Below are positions 1-5,622 of a stretch of DNA of 5,642 bases, one piece after another. The translations under genes were made by a program, and so were the position numbers. Positions within the stretch are counted from its first letter, which is position 1, and each line of letters starts with the position of its first letter. Below the pieces are notes generated by a model that did not search any database, was not told the DNA's origin, and saw only the letters and a program-made list of their open reading frames with translations. The stretch spans positions 1 to 5,642 of the forward strand of contig URHE01000109.1 in assembly GCA_900547595.1 (NCBI GenBank), in the 5' to 3' direction. Source of the stretch: an uncultured Desulfovibrio sp. GTDB taxonomy: Bacteria > Desulfobacterota > Desulfovibrionia > Desulfovibrionales > Desulfovibrionaceae.

Positions 1-2
1 GT

Positions 3-110
3 CGTTGCTGCCTGCCGCGCCGCGCGGCGGCAACGGCGCGCCGCTTCGCCGGGCGCCCGGTGACGCTTCACCTTTTCCACACCGACGGCAGGGAGCTTCT
101 GACCCTATGA
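3..110 (+). CDS. 3' end of an upstream cobalamin gene, probably cbiD (cobalt-precorrin-5B C1-methyltransferase), partial
   Basis: The frame beginning at base 3 is open from the window edge to a TGA at 108-110, giving 35 residues that end in PVTLHFHTDGRELLTL. This reading frame has G/C-rich third positions, as a real gene here should. Its stop overlaps the ATG of the next gene (ATGA at 107-110), the usual sign of translational coupling inside an operon. The tail, an Ala/Arg-rich helix followed by a beta strand and a 'DGRELL' turn, resembles the CbiD C-terminus as I remember it (a hydrophobic strand, then a short 'x-G-E-x-L' ending). cbiD is also a frequent neighbour of cbiE/cbiT. That the frame is coding is fairly secure. 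The CbiD identity is an inference from a short tail plus context, and another cbi/cob gene is possible. Confidence 0.6.
   Translation, partial: RCCLPRRAAATARRFAGRPVTLHLFHTDGRELLTL
91..95 (+). promoter_or_regulatory. Shine-Dalgarno site for cbiET (GGGAG)
   Basis: GGGAG lies 11 bases before the ATG at 107, inside the end of the upstream gene. It supports the 107 start over the internal ATG at 368, which has no purine-rich site in front of it. The spacing is longer than ideal, so coupling through the ATGA overlap may contribute. Confidence 0.5.
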
Positions 111-1636
111 CATCCTCCATCCCCTTGCTGCACGAGGCCCCCGACGCCTCCCCCACGGCCCCGCGCCACGGGGACCCGCTCCGCTGTCCCCACGGCATGG
201 CCGGCGGGGACGGCCCCCTGCCCCACGCGGACACGCAGCCGGGGCCGCCGTCCACCGCGGACGCGGACAGGGAAGCGGAGGCGGGAAGCGCGCCGCAGGC
301 CGCATCCGCCGATCCGGATGGGGAATGGCCGTCCAGGGGGCGCGGACGCTCCTCGCTTTTCGTCTTTATGCCCAGCACCTCCCGGCCTGAGCCCATCACC
401 GTTCTGGGCATGGATTGCGCCGTTCCCGTCCTGGAGGACGCCCTGACACCGCCCCTGCGGCGTCTGCTGGACGAGGCGGACGTCATCTGCGGCCCGGCGC
501 GCCTGCTCGATCAGGTCGCGGAACCGGAGGGACGCCGGCTGCGCCGCATCCCGCTGGCCCTCCCGCTGGAACCGCTGCTGGACCGTCTGGCCCACCTGCG
601 GGCCGCCGGGGCCCAGGTGCTCGTTCTTTCGGGAGGCGACCCGCTCTTTTTCGGCATCGGGGCCACCATGGCGCGCCAGCTCGGCGCGGATGCCGTGCGC
701 ATCGTCCCGGCGGCCAGCTCCCTTCAGGCCGCCTGCGCGCGTCTGGCCCTGCCCTGGCACCGGGTCATCAGCCTCTCGCTCCACGGCAGGGACGACCTGG
801 GGCCGCTCAATGCCGCCGTGGCCCGGGGCGCGCCGCTCTGCATCCTCACCGATGCGCGCATGACGCCGGACGTCATCGCCCGCCATCTCCTCGACCGGGG
901 CGTGGACTGGTTCACGGCCCATGTTTTCGAGCGCATGGGAGCGCCGGACGAACGCCGGCTCGAGCTTGACCTCGCAACGGCGGCGGGCGCGCGGTTCGGG
1001 GCGGCCTGCGTGCTCGTCCTGGACCCCACGGGAACGGTCAGGCGCCCATATCTCGGCATCAGCGATACGGAACTGGCTGTGGAAGGCTGCTTCACGCGCA
1101 GGCCCGTGCGCGCCGCCGCGCTCGCCCTGCTGGGCATCGGACCGCGCCATGTGGTGTGGGACCTTGGCGCCGGTTCGGGCGCCGTTTCGCTGGAAGCGGC
1201 GGCCCTGGCCCACGAGGGGCGCGTCATCGCCGTGGAGCGCGACCCGGGCCGCGCCATCGGCATCCAGGAAAACCGGCGCCGGTTCGGGGCGGCCACGGTG
1301 GAGGTCTGTCTGGGCAGGGCTCCGGACTGTCTGCGCGGCCTCCCGGAGCCGCAGCGGATATTCATCGGCGGCGGCCTGTCGGGACCGGACGGCGGCGCCC
1401 TCCTGACAACGGCCTGCGCCAGGCTTGCCCCGGGCGGCCGTCTGGCGGCCGCCTGCGTCCTGCTGGAGAGCTTTCACCGCTGCCGCGAAGGGCTGCAACA
1501 GCGGGGCTGGCCGCTGGAGATTCTCCAGATACAGAGCGCCGAGGCCCAGCCGCTCGGCGCGGACAGGCATCTTGTGGCGCGGAATCCCGTCTTTCTCCTG
1601 GCCGCGCGCAAGCCCGGCGGCGGAAAGCCGGAATGA
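107..1636 (+). CDS. cbiET: Fused CbiE-CbiT: cobalt-precorrin-7 C5-methyltransferase / cobalt-precorrin-6B C15-methyltransferase (decarboxylating), CobL-like
   Basis: This cytoplasmic enzyme uses S-adenosylmethionine to methylate C5 and C15 of the corrin ring and to remove the C12 acetate carboxyl during cobalamin synthesis. It is 509 residues long. Residues 1 to about 95 are a low-complexity head rich in Pro, Ala, Gly, Asp and Arg. Residues about 97-310 are the CbiE tetrapyrrole methylase, with SGGDPLFFGIG (from 175), a PAASSLQAA segment and SLHGR. Residues about 320-509 are the CbiT Rossmann methyltransferase, with the SAM motif DLGAGSG (352-358) and AVERD, whose acidic E377 should bind the ribose. 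The start at 107 is chosen for the ATGA overlap with the upstream stop, the GGGAG at 91-95 and coding-like third positions through the head. An ATG at 368 is the fallback start. The usual GxGPG loop at the beginning of CbiE reads G-M-D-C here (101-104). Without the head, the length fits CobL-type fusions. Confidence 0.93.
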   Translation: MTSSIPLLHEAPDASPTAPRHGDPLRCPHGMAGGDGPLPHADTQPGPPSTADADREAEAGSAPQAASADPDGEWPSRGRGRSSLFVFMPSTSRPEPITVLGMDCAVPVLEDALTPPLRRLLDEADVICGPARLLDQVAEPEGRRLRRIPLALPLEPLLDRLAHLRAAGAQVLVLSGGDPLFFGIGATMARQLGADAVRIVPAASSLQAACARLALPWHRVISLSLHGRDDLGPLNAAVARGAPLCILTDARMTPDVIARHLLDRGVDWFTAHVFERMGAPDERRLELDLATAAGARFGAACVLVLDPTGTVRRPYLGISDTELAVEGCFTRRPVRAAALALLGIGPRHVVWDLGAGSGAVSLEAAALAHEGRVIAVERDPGRAIGIQENRRRFGAATVEVCLGRAPDCLRGLPEPQRIFIGGGLSGPDGGALLTTACARLAPGGRLAAACVLLESFHRCREGLQQRGWPLEILQIQSAEAQPLGADRHLVARNPVFLLAARKPGGGKPE

Positions 1637-1671
1637 ACGGGCCGCATGGCCGTCCAGATGGCATCATTATC

Positions 1672-1679
1672 AGGGAAGG
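1672..1679 (+). promoter_or_regulatory. Shine-Dalgarno site deciding the cbiF start (AGGGAAGG)
   Basis: AGGGAAGG ends five bases before the ATG at 1685. The reading frame is open further upstream to an ATG at 1646, but that codon has no comparable site, so 1685 is the better start. Confidence 0.75.
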
Positions 1680-1684
1680 CATCC

Positions 1685-2467
1685 ATGACCGAAAAATGCA
1701 GCCGCCCCGCGGGTGCGGGACTCGTGAGCTTTGTGGGCGCCGGCCCCGGCGATCCGGAACTCCTGACCATCAAGGGGCGCAACGCCATCGCCGCGGCGGA
1801 CCTTGTGCTCTATGCGGGTTCGCTCGTGCCGCGGGCCGTGGTGGACTGCGCCCGGCCCGACGCAGCGGTGGTGGATTCCGCGCCGCTCACCCTTGAGGAA
1901 TGCCACGCCCGCATGCGGGAAGTTGCGCTGTCCGGCGGTCTCGTGGCCCGCGTCCATACCGGGGACCCCTCGCTCTATGGCGCCCTGCGCGAACAGGCGG
2001 CCCTGCTGGATGCCGACGGCATCCCCTGGCGCGTCATCCCCGGCGTGACGGCCGCCTGCGCGGCGGCAGCGGCGGCGGGCGTGAGCTTCAGCATTCCCGG
2101 CACCGGGCAGAGCCTCATCCTCTGCCGGGCGGCCGGGCGCACGCCCGTTCCCGAACGCGAAAGCCTCGCCGCCCTGGCCGCGCACCGGACCTCCATGGCC
2201 GTCTATCTCTCCGCGCACGCGGCGGGGCGCATGGCCGGGGAACTGGGGAAAGAACTGGCGCCGCACACTCCCGTGCTCTGCGCGTGCAGGGTGGGCTGGC
2301 CGGATGAACGGATCGTGTGGACCACGCTGGCGGAGCTGGCCGCCTGCGTGGAACGCAACGGCTTCGACAGGCAGACCATCTTCCTGATCCTGCCCGGAGA
2401 ACTGGACGGTGGCGCCGCGCGTTCACGCCTGTACGCGCCGGACTTCAGCCACGGGCGACGCCCGTGA
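1685..2467 (+). CDS. cbiF: Cobalt-precorrin-4 C11-methyltransferase (CbiF/CobM)
   Basis: This is an SAM-dependent tetrapyrrole methylase that adds the C11 methyl group to cobalt-precorrin-4 in the cytoplasm. In the pathway it acts before the CbiE and CbiT steps encoded just upstream. It has 260 residues, the normal length for the family. The family landmarks appear in order: VSFVGAGPGDPELLT near residues 14-28 (the classical GxGPGD loop, intact here), VHTGDPSLYGA at about 90-100 (SAM pocket), and IPGVTAACAAAAAAGVSF at about 119-136. The C-terminal domain carries CRVGWPDE and ends with the ILPGELDG strand. The gap from cbiET is 48 bases with no terminator, so the two are probably co-transcribed. 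The symbol cobM is equally used. I prefer cbiF because the fused CbiE/CbiT and the likely cbiD neighbour suggest the anaerobic route, although the sequence alone does not separate the cobalt-free from the cobalt substrate. Confidence 0.93.
   Translation: MTEKCSRPAGAGLVSFVGAGPGDPELLTIKGRNAIAAADLVLYAGSLVPRAVVDCARPDAAVVDSAPLTLEECHARMREVALSGGLVARVHTGDPSLYGALREQAALLDADGIPWRVIPGVTAACAAAAAAGVSFSIPGTGQSLILCRAAGRTPVPERESLAALAAHRTSMAVYLSAHAAGRMAGELGKELAPHTPVLCACRVGWPDERIVWTTLAELAACVERNGFDRQTIFLILPGELDGGAARSRLYAPDFSHGRRP
2450..2466 (+). terminator. Hairpin overlapping the cbiF stop codon, possible U-less terminator
   Basis: CACGGGC (2450-2456) and GCCCGTG (2460-2466) form a perfect seven-base-pair stem around a three-base loop. 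The TGA stop (2465-2467) is partly inside the right arm. No T-run follows on either strand, so this is not a textbook intrinsic terminator. It sits exactly where the corrinoid operon meets the convergent minus-strand unit (36 bases between the stops), so a termination or 3'-end protection role is plausible but unproven. Confidence 0.35.
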
Positions 2468-2503
2468 GGACAGACGGGGATGCGGGCGCGACAGCCCCGG
2501 CGG

Positions 2504-3109
2504 CTACTGCCTGATGGGCGGGGCATCGCCCCCGGCCGCCAGCAGACTGCCGAGATGCGTGCGCACCAGCGTCAGCTCCTCCGGCGTGACGGAAGGCATG
2601 TCCGCCGGGCGCGTGCCGCGCATGTCATTGCCTTCCTCCACAATGACCAGCGCCGCCGCCAGGCGGCCCATGACGCAGAAGAAGCGCGCGGGCTGCCAGC
2701 CCTGGCCCGAGACCCATTCCGCCGCCCGCGGAGAATACAGGAAGTCCGCCTTGCCGCCGCGCACCACGGGATGCGCTTCCTCGTGCCCCTCCCGCGCCCA
2801 GGCGCGGAAACGGGGCAGGATCTCCACAAAGGCGAGCACTTCCTTTTCCGTCACGGCAGGCTGCCCGGCATAGACATTGGGCGCGCTCTCCGCGCCCTTG
2901 CGCGCCTTTCCCGCCTGGCGCTGACGCGCGGCCCTGCCCTTCGTTCCCTTGCGGGCAGCGGGGGCAGCCTCCCGCGCCGCAGCGGCATCGATGCCCGCGC
3001 CCTCCCTGGCCGCCTCCATCTGGGGCGTGGCCGAAAGCGCGGCGGAAGAGGCGAACGCCACGCCGAGCAGAAGGATCACGGCGGCGCACAGGCCCGCGAA
3101 CCGGCGCAT
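2504..3109 (-). CDS. Exported protein of unknown function
   Basis: I do not recognise this 201-residue protein. It starts with a clear Sec-type signal peptide: MRRF, then a hydrophobic stretch over residues 5-20, then small residues offering AFA-S (after 20) or LSA-T (after 27) as cleavage sites. There is no lipobox, as the only early Cys (8) lies in the hydrophobic core. Residues about 28-76 are an Ala-rich linker with a strongly basic patch (R53 to K71). A more ordered domain follows, about 78-190, with landmarks VTEKEVLAFVEILPRF, WVSGQGWQPARFFCVMGRL, LVIVEEGNDM and a helical tail; it holds one Cys (145). The ATG at 3109 is chosen because GGGGA precedes it at good distance and it begins the signal peptide. 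The open frame extends upstream into glpX. It lies 94 bases downstream of glpX on the same strand and could share its transcript. A soluble periplasmic role is inferred only from the signal peptide. Confidence 0.75.
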   Translation of the reverse strand: MRRFAGLCAAVILLLGVAFASSAALSATPQMEAAREGAGIDAAAAREAAPAARKGTKGRAARQRQAGKARKGAESAPNVYAGQPAVTEKEVLAFVEILPRFRAWAREGHEEAHPVVRGGKADFLYSPRAAEWVSGQGWQPARFFCVMGRLAAALVIVEEGNDMRGTRPADMPSVTPEELTLVRTHLGSLLAAGGDAPPIRQ

Positions 3110-3116
3110 GGGGGCG

Positions 3117-3121
3117 TCCCC
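3117..3121 (-). promoter_or_regulatory. Shine-Dalgarno site deciding the start of the exported protein (GGGGA)
   Basis: Read on the minus strand, GGGGA lies seven bases before the ATG at 3109. In-frame ATGs further upstream (for example 3199, just after the glpX stop) would put about 30 extra residues in front of the signal peptide, so 3109 is preferred. Confidence 0.5.
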
Positions 3122-3203
3122 GCCCGCGAGGCGGCGCGCCGGGGGGGCCGGCATTCCGGGCATGGGTGACATCACCGGCATCGCAGTACCCGTCCGCATC
3201 GGT

Positions 3204-4187
3204 TCAATAGCGCACCGCGCTGATTTTGCCGAGCCGTTCCATATTGTGGAAGGACTCCACATAGCGGATGGTGCCGGTCTTGCCGCGCATGACCATGGAG
3301 TGCGTCACCGTGTGCCGGGCGCTGTAGCGCACGCCATGGAGAAAGTCGCCGCCGGAAATGCCCGTGGCCGCGAAAAAGCAGTCGTCGCTGCGGACAAGAT
3401 CGTTGACCGTGAGCACCTCGCGCAGGTCGATGCCCGCCTCGTTGATGGCTTCCTTTTCCACATAGGACTGCGGGTCCAGCCGGGCGAGTATCTGGCCGCC
3501 CATGGCCTTGATGGCGCAGGCGGAGAGCACGCCTTCCGGGGTGCCGCCGGTGCCCATCATCATGTCCACCTCGGAGCGCGGGTCCACGGCCATGAGGGCT
3601 CCGGCCACGTCGCCGTCGGTCTGGAGCTGGATGCGCGCCCCGGCCGCGCGGATCTCCTCGATGAGCCGCTGGTGGCGGGGCTTGTCGAGCACGAAGATGA
3701 CGAGGTCCTGAACGCTCTTGCCGAGCGCGCGCGCCACATTGTTGCAGTTGTCGCGCACGGGCGCGTCCAGGTCCACCACATCGCGGGCCTCGCCGGGCAC
3801 CACGAGCTTCTGCATGTAATAGCTCGGCCCGGGATTGAACATGCTGCCTTCCGGCGCCACGGCCACCACCGAGATGGCGTTGGGACGGCCATAGGCCAGA
3901 AGGTTGGTGCCCTCCACGGGGTCCACCGCCACATCCAGGCGCGGGCCGATGCCCTGCCCCAGCTTTTCGCCGTTGTAAAGCATGGGGGCGTGGTCCTTCT
4001 CGCCCTCGCCGATGATGACGGTGCCGTCAATGGGCAGGCTTGCGAAACTGACGCGCATGGCGTCCACCGCCGCGCCGTCGCCGGCCTCCTTGTTGCCGCG
4101 TCCGAGCCAGCGCGCGGAAGCGAGGGCAGCAGCCTCGGTGATGCGGACGATGTCCAGGGCCAGATTTCGTTCCGGTGCTTCAGGCAT
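3204..4187 (-). CDS. glpX: Class II fructose-1,6-bisphosphatase GlpX
   Basis: This enzyme hydrolyses fructose 1,6-bisphosphate to fructose 6-phosphate and phosphate in the cytoplasm, the committed gluconeogenic step; some family members also act on sedoheptulose 1,7-bisphosphate. It has 327 residues, the normal family length. The metal and substrate motifs are all visible: GDGAAVDAMR with D37, IIGEGEKDHAPM with E61 and D65, DVAVDPVEGTNLLAYG with D89 and E92, and MMMGTGGTPEGVLSACAIK with E218. These correspond to the E. coli metal ligands (Asp33, Glu57, Asp85, Glu88, Glu213) as I recall them, offset by four or five residues. The ATG at 4187 is preferred because GAGGAG (4199-4194) sits six bases upstream and the protein then begins in the usual 'R-N-L-A-L-D' helix. 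It is transcribed divergently from ilvC and is followed by the exported-protein gene. Confidence 0.97.
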   Translation of the reverse strand: MPEAPERNLALDIVRITEAAALASARWLGRGNKEAGDGAAVDAMRVSFASLPIDGTVIIGEGEKDHAPMLYNGEKLGQGIGPRLDVAVDPVEGTNLLAYGRPNAISVVAVAPEGSMFNPGPSYYMQKLVVPGEARDVVDLDAPVRDNCNNVARALGKSVQDLVIFVLDKPRHQRLIEEIRAAGARIQLQTDGDVAGALMAVDPRSEVDMMMGTGGTPEGVLSACAIKAMGGQILARLDPQSYVEKEAINEAGIDLREVLTVNDLVRSDDCFFAATGISGGDFLHGVRYSARHTVTHSMVMRGKTGTIRYVESFHNMERLGKISAVRY

Positions 4188-4245
4188 GGTGCTCTCCTCG
4201 GCGTGGGATATGCGCGGATGCGCGGCGGAAATCACCGCTCCGGCC

Positions 4246-4274
4246 ACCATAGCCCACTGCGCGGGCCCGTTCAA
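4246..4274 (-). promoter_or_regulatory. Sigma70-like promoter for glpX
   Basis: On the minus strand, TTGAAC (4274-4269) and TATGGT (4251-4246) are separated by exactly 17 bases; each matches the consensus at four of six positions. Transcription would begin near 4239, leaving a leader of about 50 bases before the ATG at 4187. The placement fits and no better candidate is visible between the divergent genes. Confidence 0.5.
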
Positions 4275-4340
4275 GCAAAAAGCCGGGCGGCGCCTTCCCC
4301 CCCCAGTGCCGCCGCGCCGTGACGGCGGCCCGCGGCAGGC

Positions 4341-4369
4341 TTGACAAAAGGCGGCGCCGGGGCAAAAAA
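4341..4369 (+). promoter_or_regulatory. Candidate promoter for ilvC
   Basis: A perfect TTGACA at 4341-4346 is followed, after a 17-base GC-rich spacer, by an A-tract (4364-4369) that matches the -10 consensus at only three positions. The remaining leader to the ATG would be about 45 bases. It has no room for a leader peptide of the Ile/Leu/Val attenuation type and no T-box-like structure. It contains a 10-base palindrome, GCGGTACCGC (4384-4393). The -35 is convincing and the -10 is weak. Confidence 0.4.
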
Positions 4370-4420
4370 GAAACTCCGTCGCGGCGGTACCGCGCAGTCA
4401 ACGCAGCAAAGGACAGAACC

Positions 4421-5425
4421 ATGAAAGTGTACTACGATCAGGATGCGGATCTCAATGTTCTCAAGGGCAAGACCGTGGCCATCATCGGCTACGGCAGCCA
4501 GGGCCATGCCCACGCGCAGAACCTGCGCGATTCCGGTGTCAAGGTGGTGGTGGGCCAGCGCCCGGGCAGCGCCAACTACGAGCTTGCCAAGGAGCACGGC
4601 TTCACGCCCGTCTCCGCCGCCGAAGCCGCGGCCCAGGCCGACCTGATCATGGTTCTCCTGCCCGACGAAGTGCAGGCCCAGGTCTACGAGCAGGACATCA
4701 AGCCCCACCTCACCAAGGGCAAGGCCCTGCTCTTCGCCCACGGCTTCAATATCCATTTCAGCCAGATCCAGCCGCCCAAGGATGTGGACGTTTTCCTCAT
4801 CGCGCCCAAGGGGCCGGGCCATCTCGTGCGCCGCACCTTCACCGAGGGCGGCGGCGTGCCCTGCCTGGTGGCCATCGAGCAGGACGCCACGGGCAGCGCC
4901 CTCAAGACGGCCCTGGCCTATGCCAAGGGCATCGGCGGCACGCGCTCGGGCGTCATCGAGACCACCTTCCGCGAAGAGACGGAGACCGACCTCTTCGGCG
5001 AGCAGGCCGTGCTCTGCGGCGGCCTTTCCGCGCTCATCCAGGCCGGTTTCGAAACGCTGGTGGAAGCCGGCTACCAGCCGGAAATGGCCTATTTTGAATG
5101 CCTGCACGAAATGAAGCTCATCGTGGACCTCATCTACGAGGGCGGGCTCTCGCGCATGCGCTATTCCATCAGCAATACCGCCGAATACGGCGATTACGTC
5201 TCCGGTCCGCGCCTCATCAACGACAGCGTGAAAAAGGAAATGAAGGCGGTCCTCAAGGACATCCAGAGCGGCAAGTTCGCGCGCGACTTCATCCTTGAGG
5301 CCCGCGCCCGCTATCCCATGTTCCTCACCACGCGCCGCAACGAGTCCCAGAAGCAGATCGAAAAGGTCGGCAAGGAACTGCGCGGCATGATGACCTGGCT
5401 CAAGAAGGACGGCAAGAAAGACTGA
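4421..5425 (+). CDS. ilvC: Ketol-acid reductoisomerase, class I (IlvC)
   Basis: This cytoplasmic enzyme catalyses the Mg-dependent isomerisation and NAD(P)H-dependent reduction of 2-acetolactate and 2-aceto-2-hydroxybutyrate, the second common step of valine, leucine and isoleucine synthesis. It has 334 residues, typical of the short class I form. The N-terminal Rossmann domain shows GYGSQGHAHAQNLRDSG (from 23) and the cofactor loop Q46-R-P-G-S-A-N-Y53. AHGFNIHF supplies the conserved H107. The knotted C-terminal domain carries the Mg ligands D190 and E194 in DLFGEQAVLCGG, E226 and E230 in ECLHEMKLIVDLIYEGG, and S251 in YSISNTAEYGD. The start at 4421 is set by AAAGGA (4408-4413), seven bases upstream, and by the typical MKVYYDQDAD opening; the frame is open further upstream without a good site. 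No ilvB or ilvN is adjacent. The own promoter candidate and the strong terminator suggest a single-gene unit. Confidence 0.98.
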   Translation: MKVYYDQDADLNVLKGKTVAIIGYGSQGHAHAQNLRDSGVKVVVGQRPGSANYELAKEHGFTPVSAAEAAAQADLIMVLLPDEVQAQVYEQDIKPHLTKGKALLFAHGFNIHFSQIQPPKDVDVFLIAPKGPGHLVRRTFTEGGGVPCLVAIEQDATGSALKTALAYAKGIGGTRSGVIETTFREETETDLFGEQAVLCGGLSALIQAGFETLVEAGYQPEMAYFECLHEMKLIVDLIYEGGLSRMRYSISNTAEYGDYVSGPRLINDSVKKEMKAVLKDIQSGKFARDFILEARARYPMFLTTRRNESQKQIEKVGKELRGMMTWLKKDGKKD

Positions 5426-5432
5426 CGCCTCT

Positions 5433-5450
5433 CCCGCGCGCCGGCGCGGG
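5433..5450 (+). repeat. GC-rich hairpin just after the ilvC stop
   Basis: CCCGCGC (5433-5439) and GCGCGGG (5444-5450) form a seven-base-pair stem with a GCCG loop, starting eight bases after the ilvC stop codon. It has no U-tract of its own and stands directly before the main terminator, so the transcript would end in two consecutive hairpins. Confidence 0.55.
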
Positions 5451-5458
5451 CGGCGGCG

Positions 5459-5489
5459 AAAAAAGGGGCGTCGAAAGACGCCCCTTTTT
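5459..5489 (+). terminator. Intrinsic terminator of ilvC, probably bidirectional
   Basis: GGGGCGTC (5465-5472) and GACGCCCC (5477-5484) pair perfectly over eight bases around a GAAA tetraloop. A TTTTT run (5485-5489) follows. Six A residues (5459-5464) precede the stem, so the reverse strand also presents a U-tract, and the element could stop transcription entering from the right. Confidence 0.93.
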
Positions 5490-5504
5490 CGTGGCTCGTT
5501 GCGC

Positions 5505-5576
5505 AAGGAGTTTTACTTTGATGAGCGCCTGTGCTGTGTGGGTAATGCCGAAATTATCCGTCAAAAACAACTCCTT
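5505..5576 (+). repeat. Long-range inverted repeat that would cover a ribosome binding site
   Basis: AAGGAGTT (5505-5512) is the exact reverse complement of AACTCCTT (5569-5576). Inside it, after a short internal loop, TTTGA (5517-5521) matches TCAAA (5561-5565). The intervening bases can form a small GGTAAT / ATTATCC hairpin with one bulge. As RNA this would mask the AAGGAG in front of the ATG at 5521. The pairing is visible directly; a regulatory role is inferred. Confidence 0.4.
5518..5546 (+). promoter_or_regulatory. Weak promoter-like pair at the right edge
   Basis: TTGATG (5518-5523) and GGTAAT (5541-5546) are 17 bases apart, each with four of six consensus matches. It could drive a gene beyond the window. 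It overlaps the possible small ORF start at 5521, so if this promoter is real, that ORF is probably not. Confidence 0.25.
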
Positions 5577-5622
5577 CGAGGCTGGCCGCGTCAGAGAAAA
5601 ATTTTCTTGGTCGAGTACTTGA
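5521..5622 (+). CDS. Possible 33-residue small ORF, low confidence
   Basis: An ATG at 5521 follows AAGGAG (5505-5510) at a ten-base distance and opens a frame of 33 codons ending in TGA at 5620-5622. The peptide begins MSACAVWVMPKL and is moderately basic, with two Trp. It has no membrane segment or known motif that I recognise. Its third positions are not G/C-biased, unlike the window's real genes, and it competes with a promoter reading of the same bases. The good Shine-Dalgarno and the masking inverted repeat are the only reasons to keep it; it could be a leader peptide or chance. Confidence 0.18.
   Translation: MSACAVWVMPKLSVKNNSFEAGRVREKFSWSST

Noticed and set aside
68..1570. 500-codon open frame on the minus strand opposite cbiET
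   Set aside because: It mirrors the GC-rich codon pattern of cbiET, has an Arg/Gly/Ala-rich product without family motifs and no good start, and cbiET is clearly real.
1646..1684. Upstream ATG at 1646 as the cbiF start
   Set aside because: It has no Shine-Dalgarno site, and the added 13 residues lie before the normal family start; the ATG at 1685 has AGGGAAGG at five bases.
2480..3169. 229-codon plus-strand frame opposite the exported protein
   Set aside because: The product is Arg/His-rich and shadow-like, while the minus strand gives a signal peptide and a well-mixed domain.
3165..3176. GGTGACATCACC palindrome between glpX and the exported-protein gene
   Set aside because: Only five base pairs around two bases, with no T-run and no second copy nearby; it may simply be chance in GC-rich DNA.
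2949..4322. 457-codon plus-strand frame opposite glpX
   Set aside because: It is an antisense shadow of a gene with all GlpX active-site motifs; the product is His/Gly/Ala-rich with no recognisable domain.
4384..4393. GCGGTACCGC palindrome in the ilvC leader as a regulatory hairpin
   Set aside because: It has no loop as a hairpin beyond three base pairs and no supporting second copy, so it is not called as a separate feature.
4271..5506. 411-codon minus-strand frame opposite ilvC
   Set aside because: It runs through the ilvC terminator and the whole of ilvC in antisense, a common artefact of high-GC genes.
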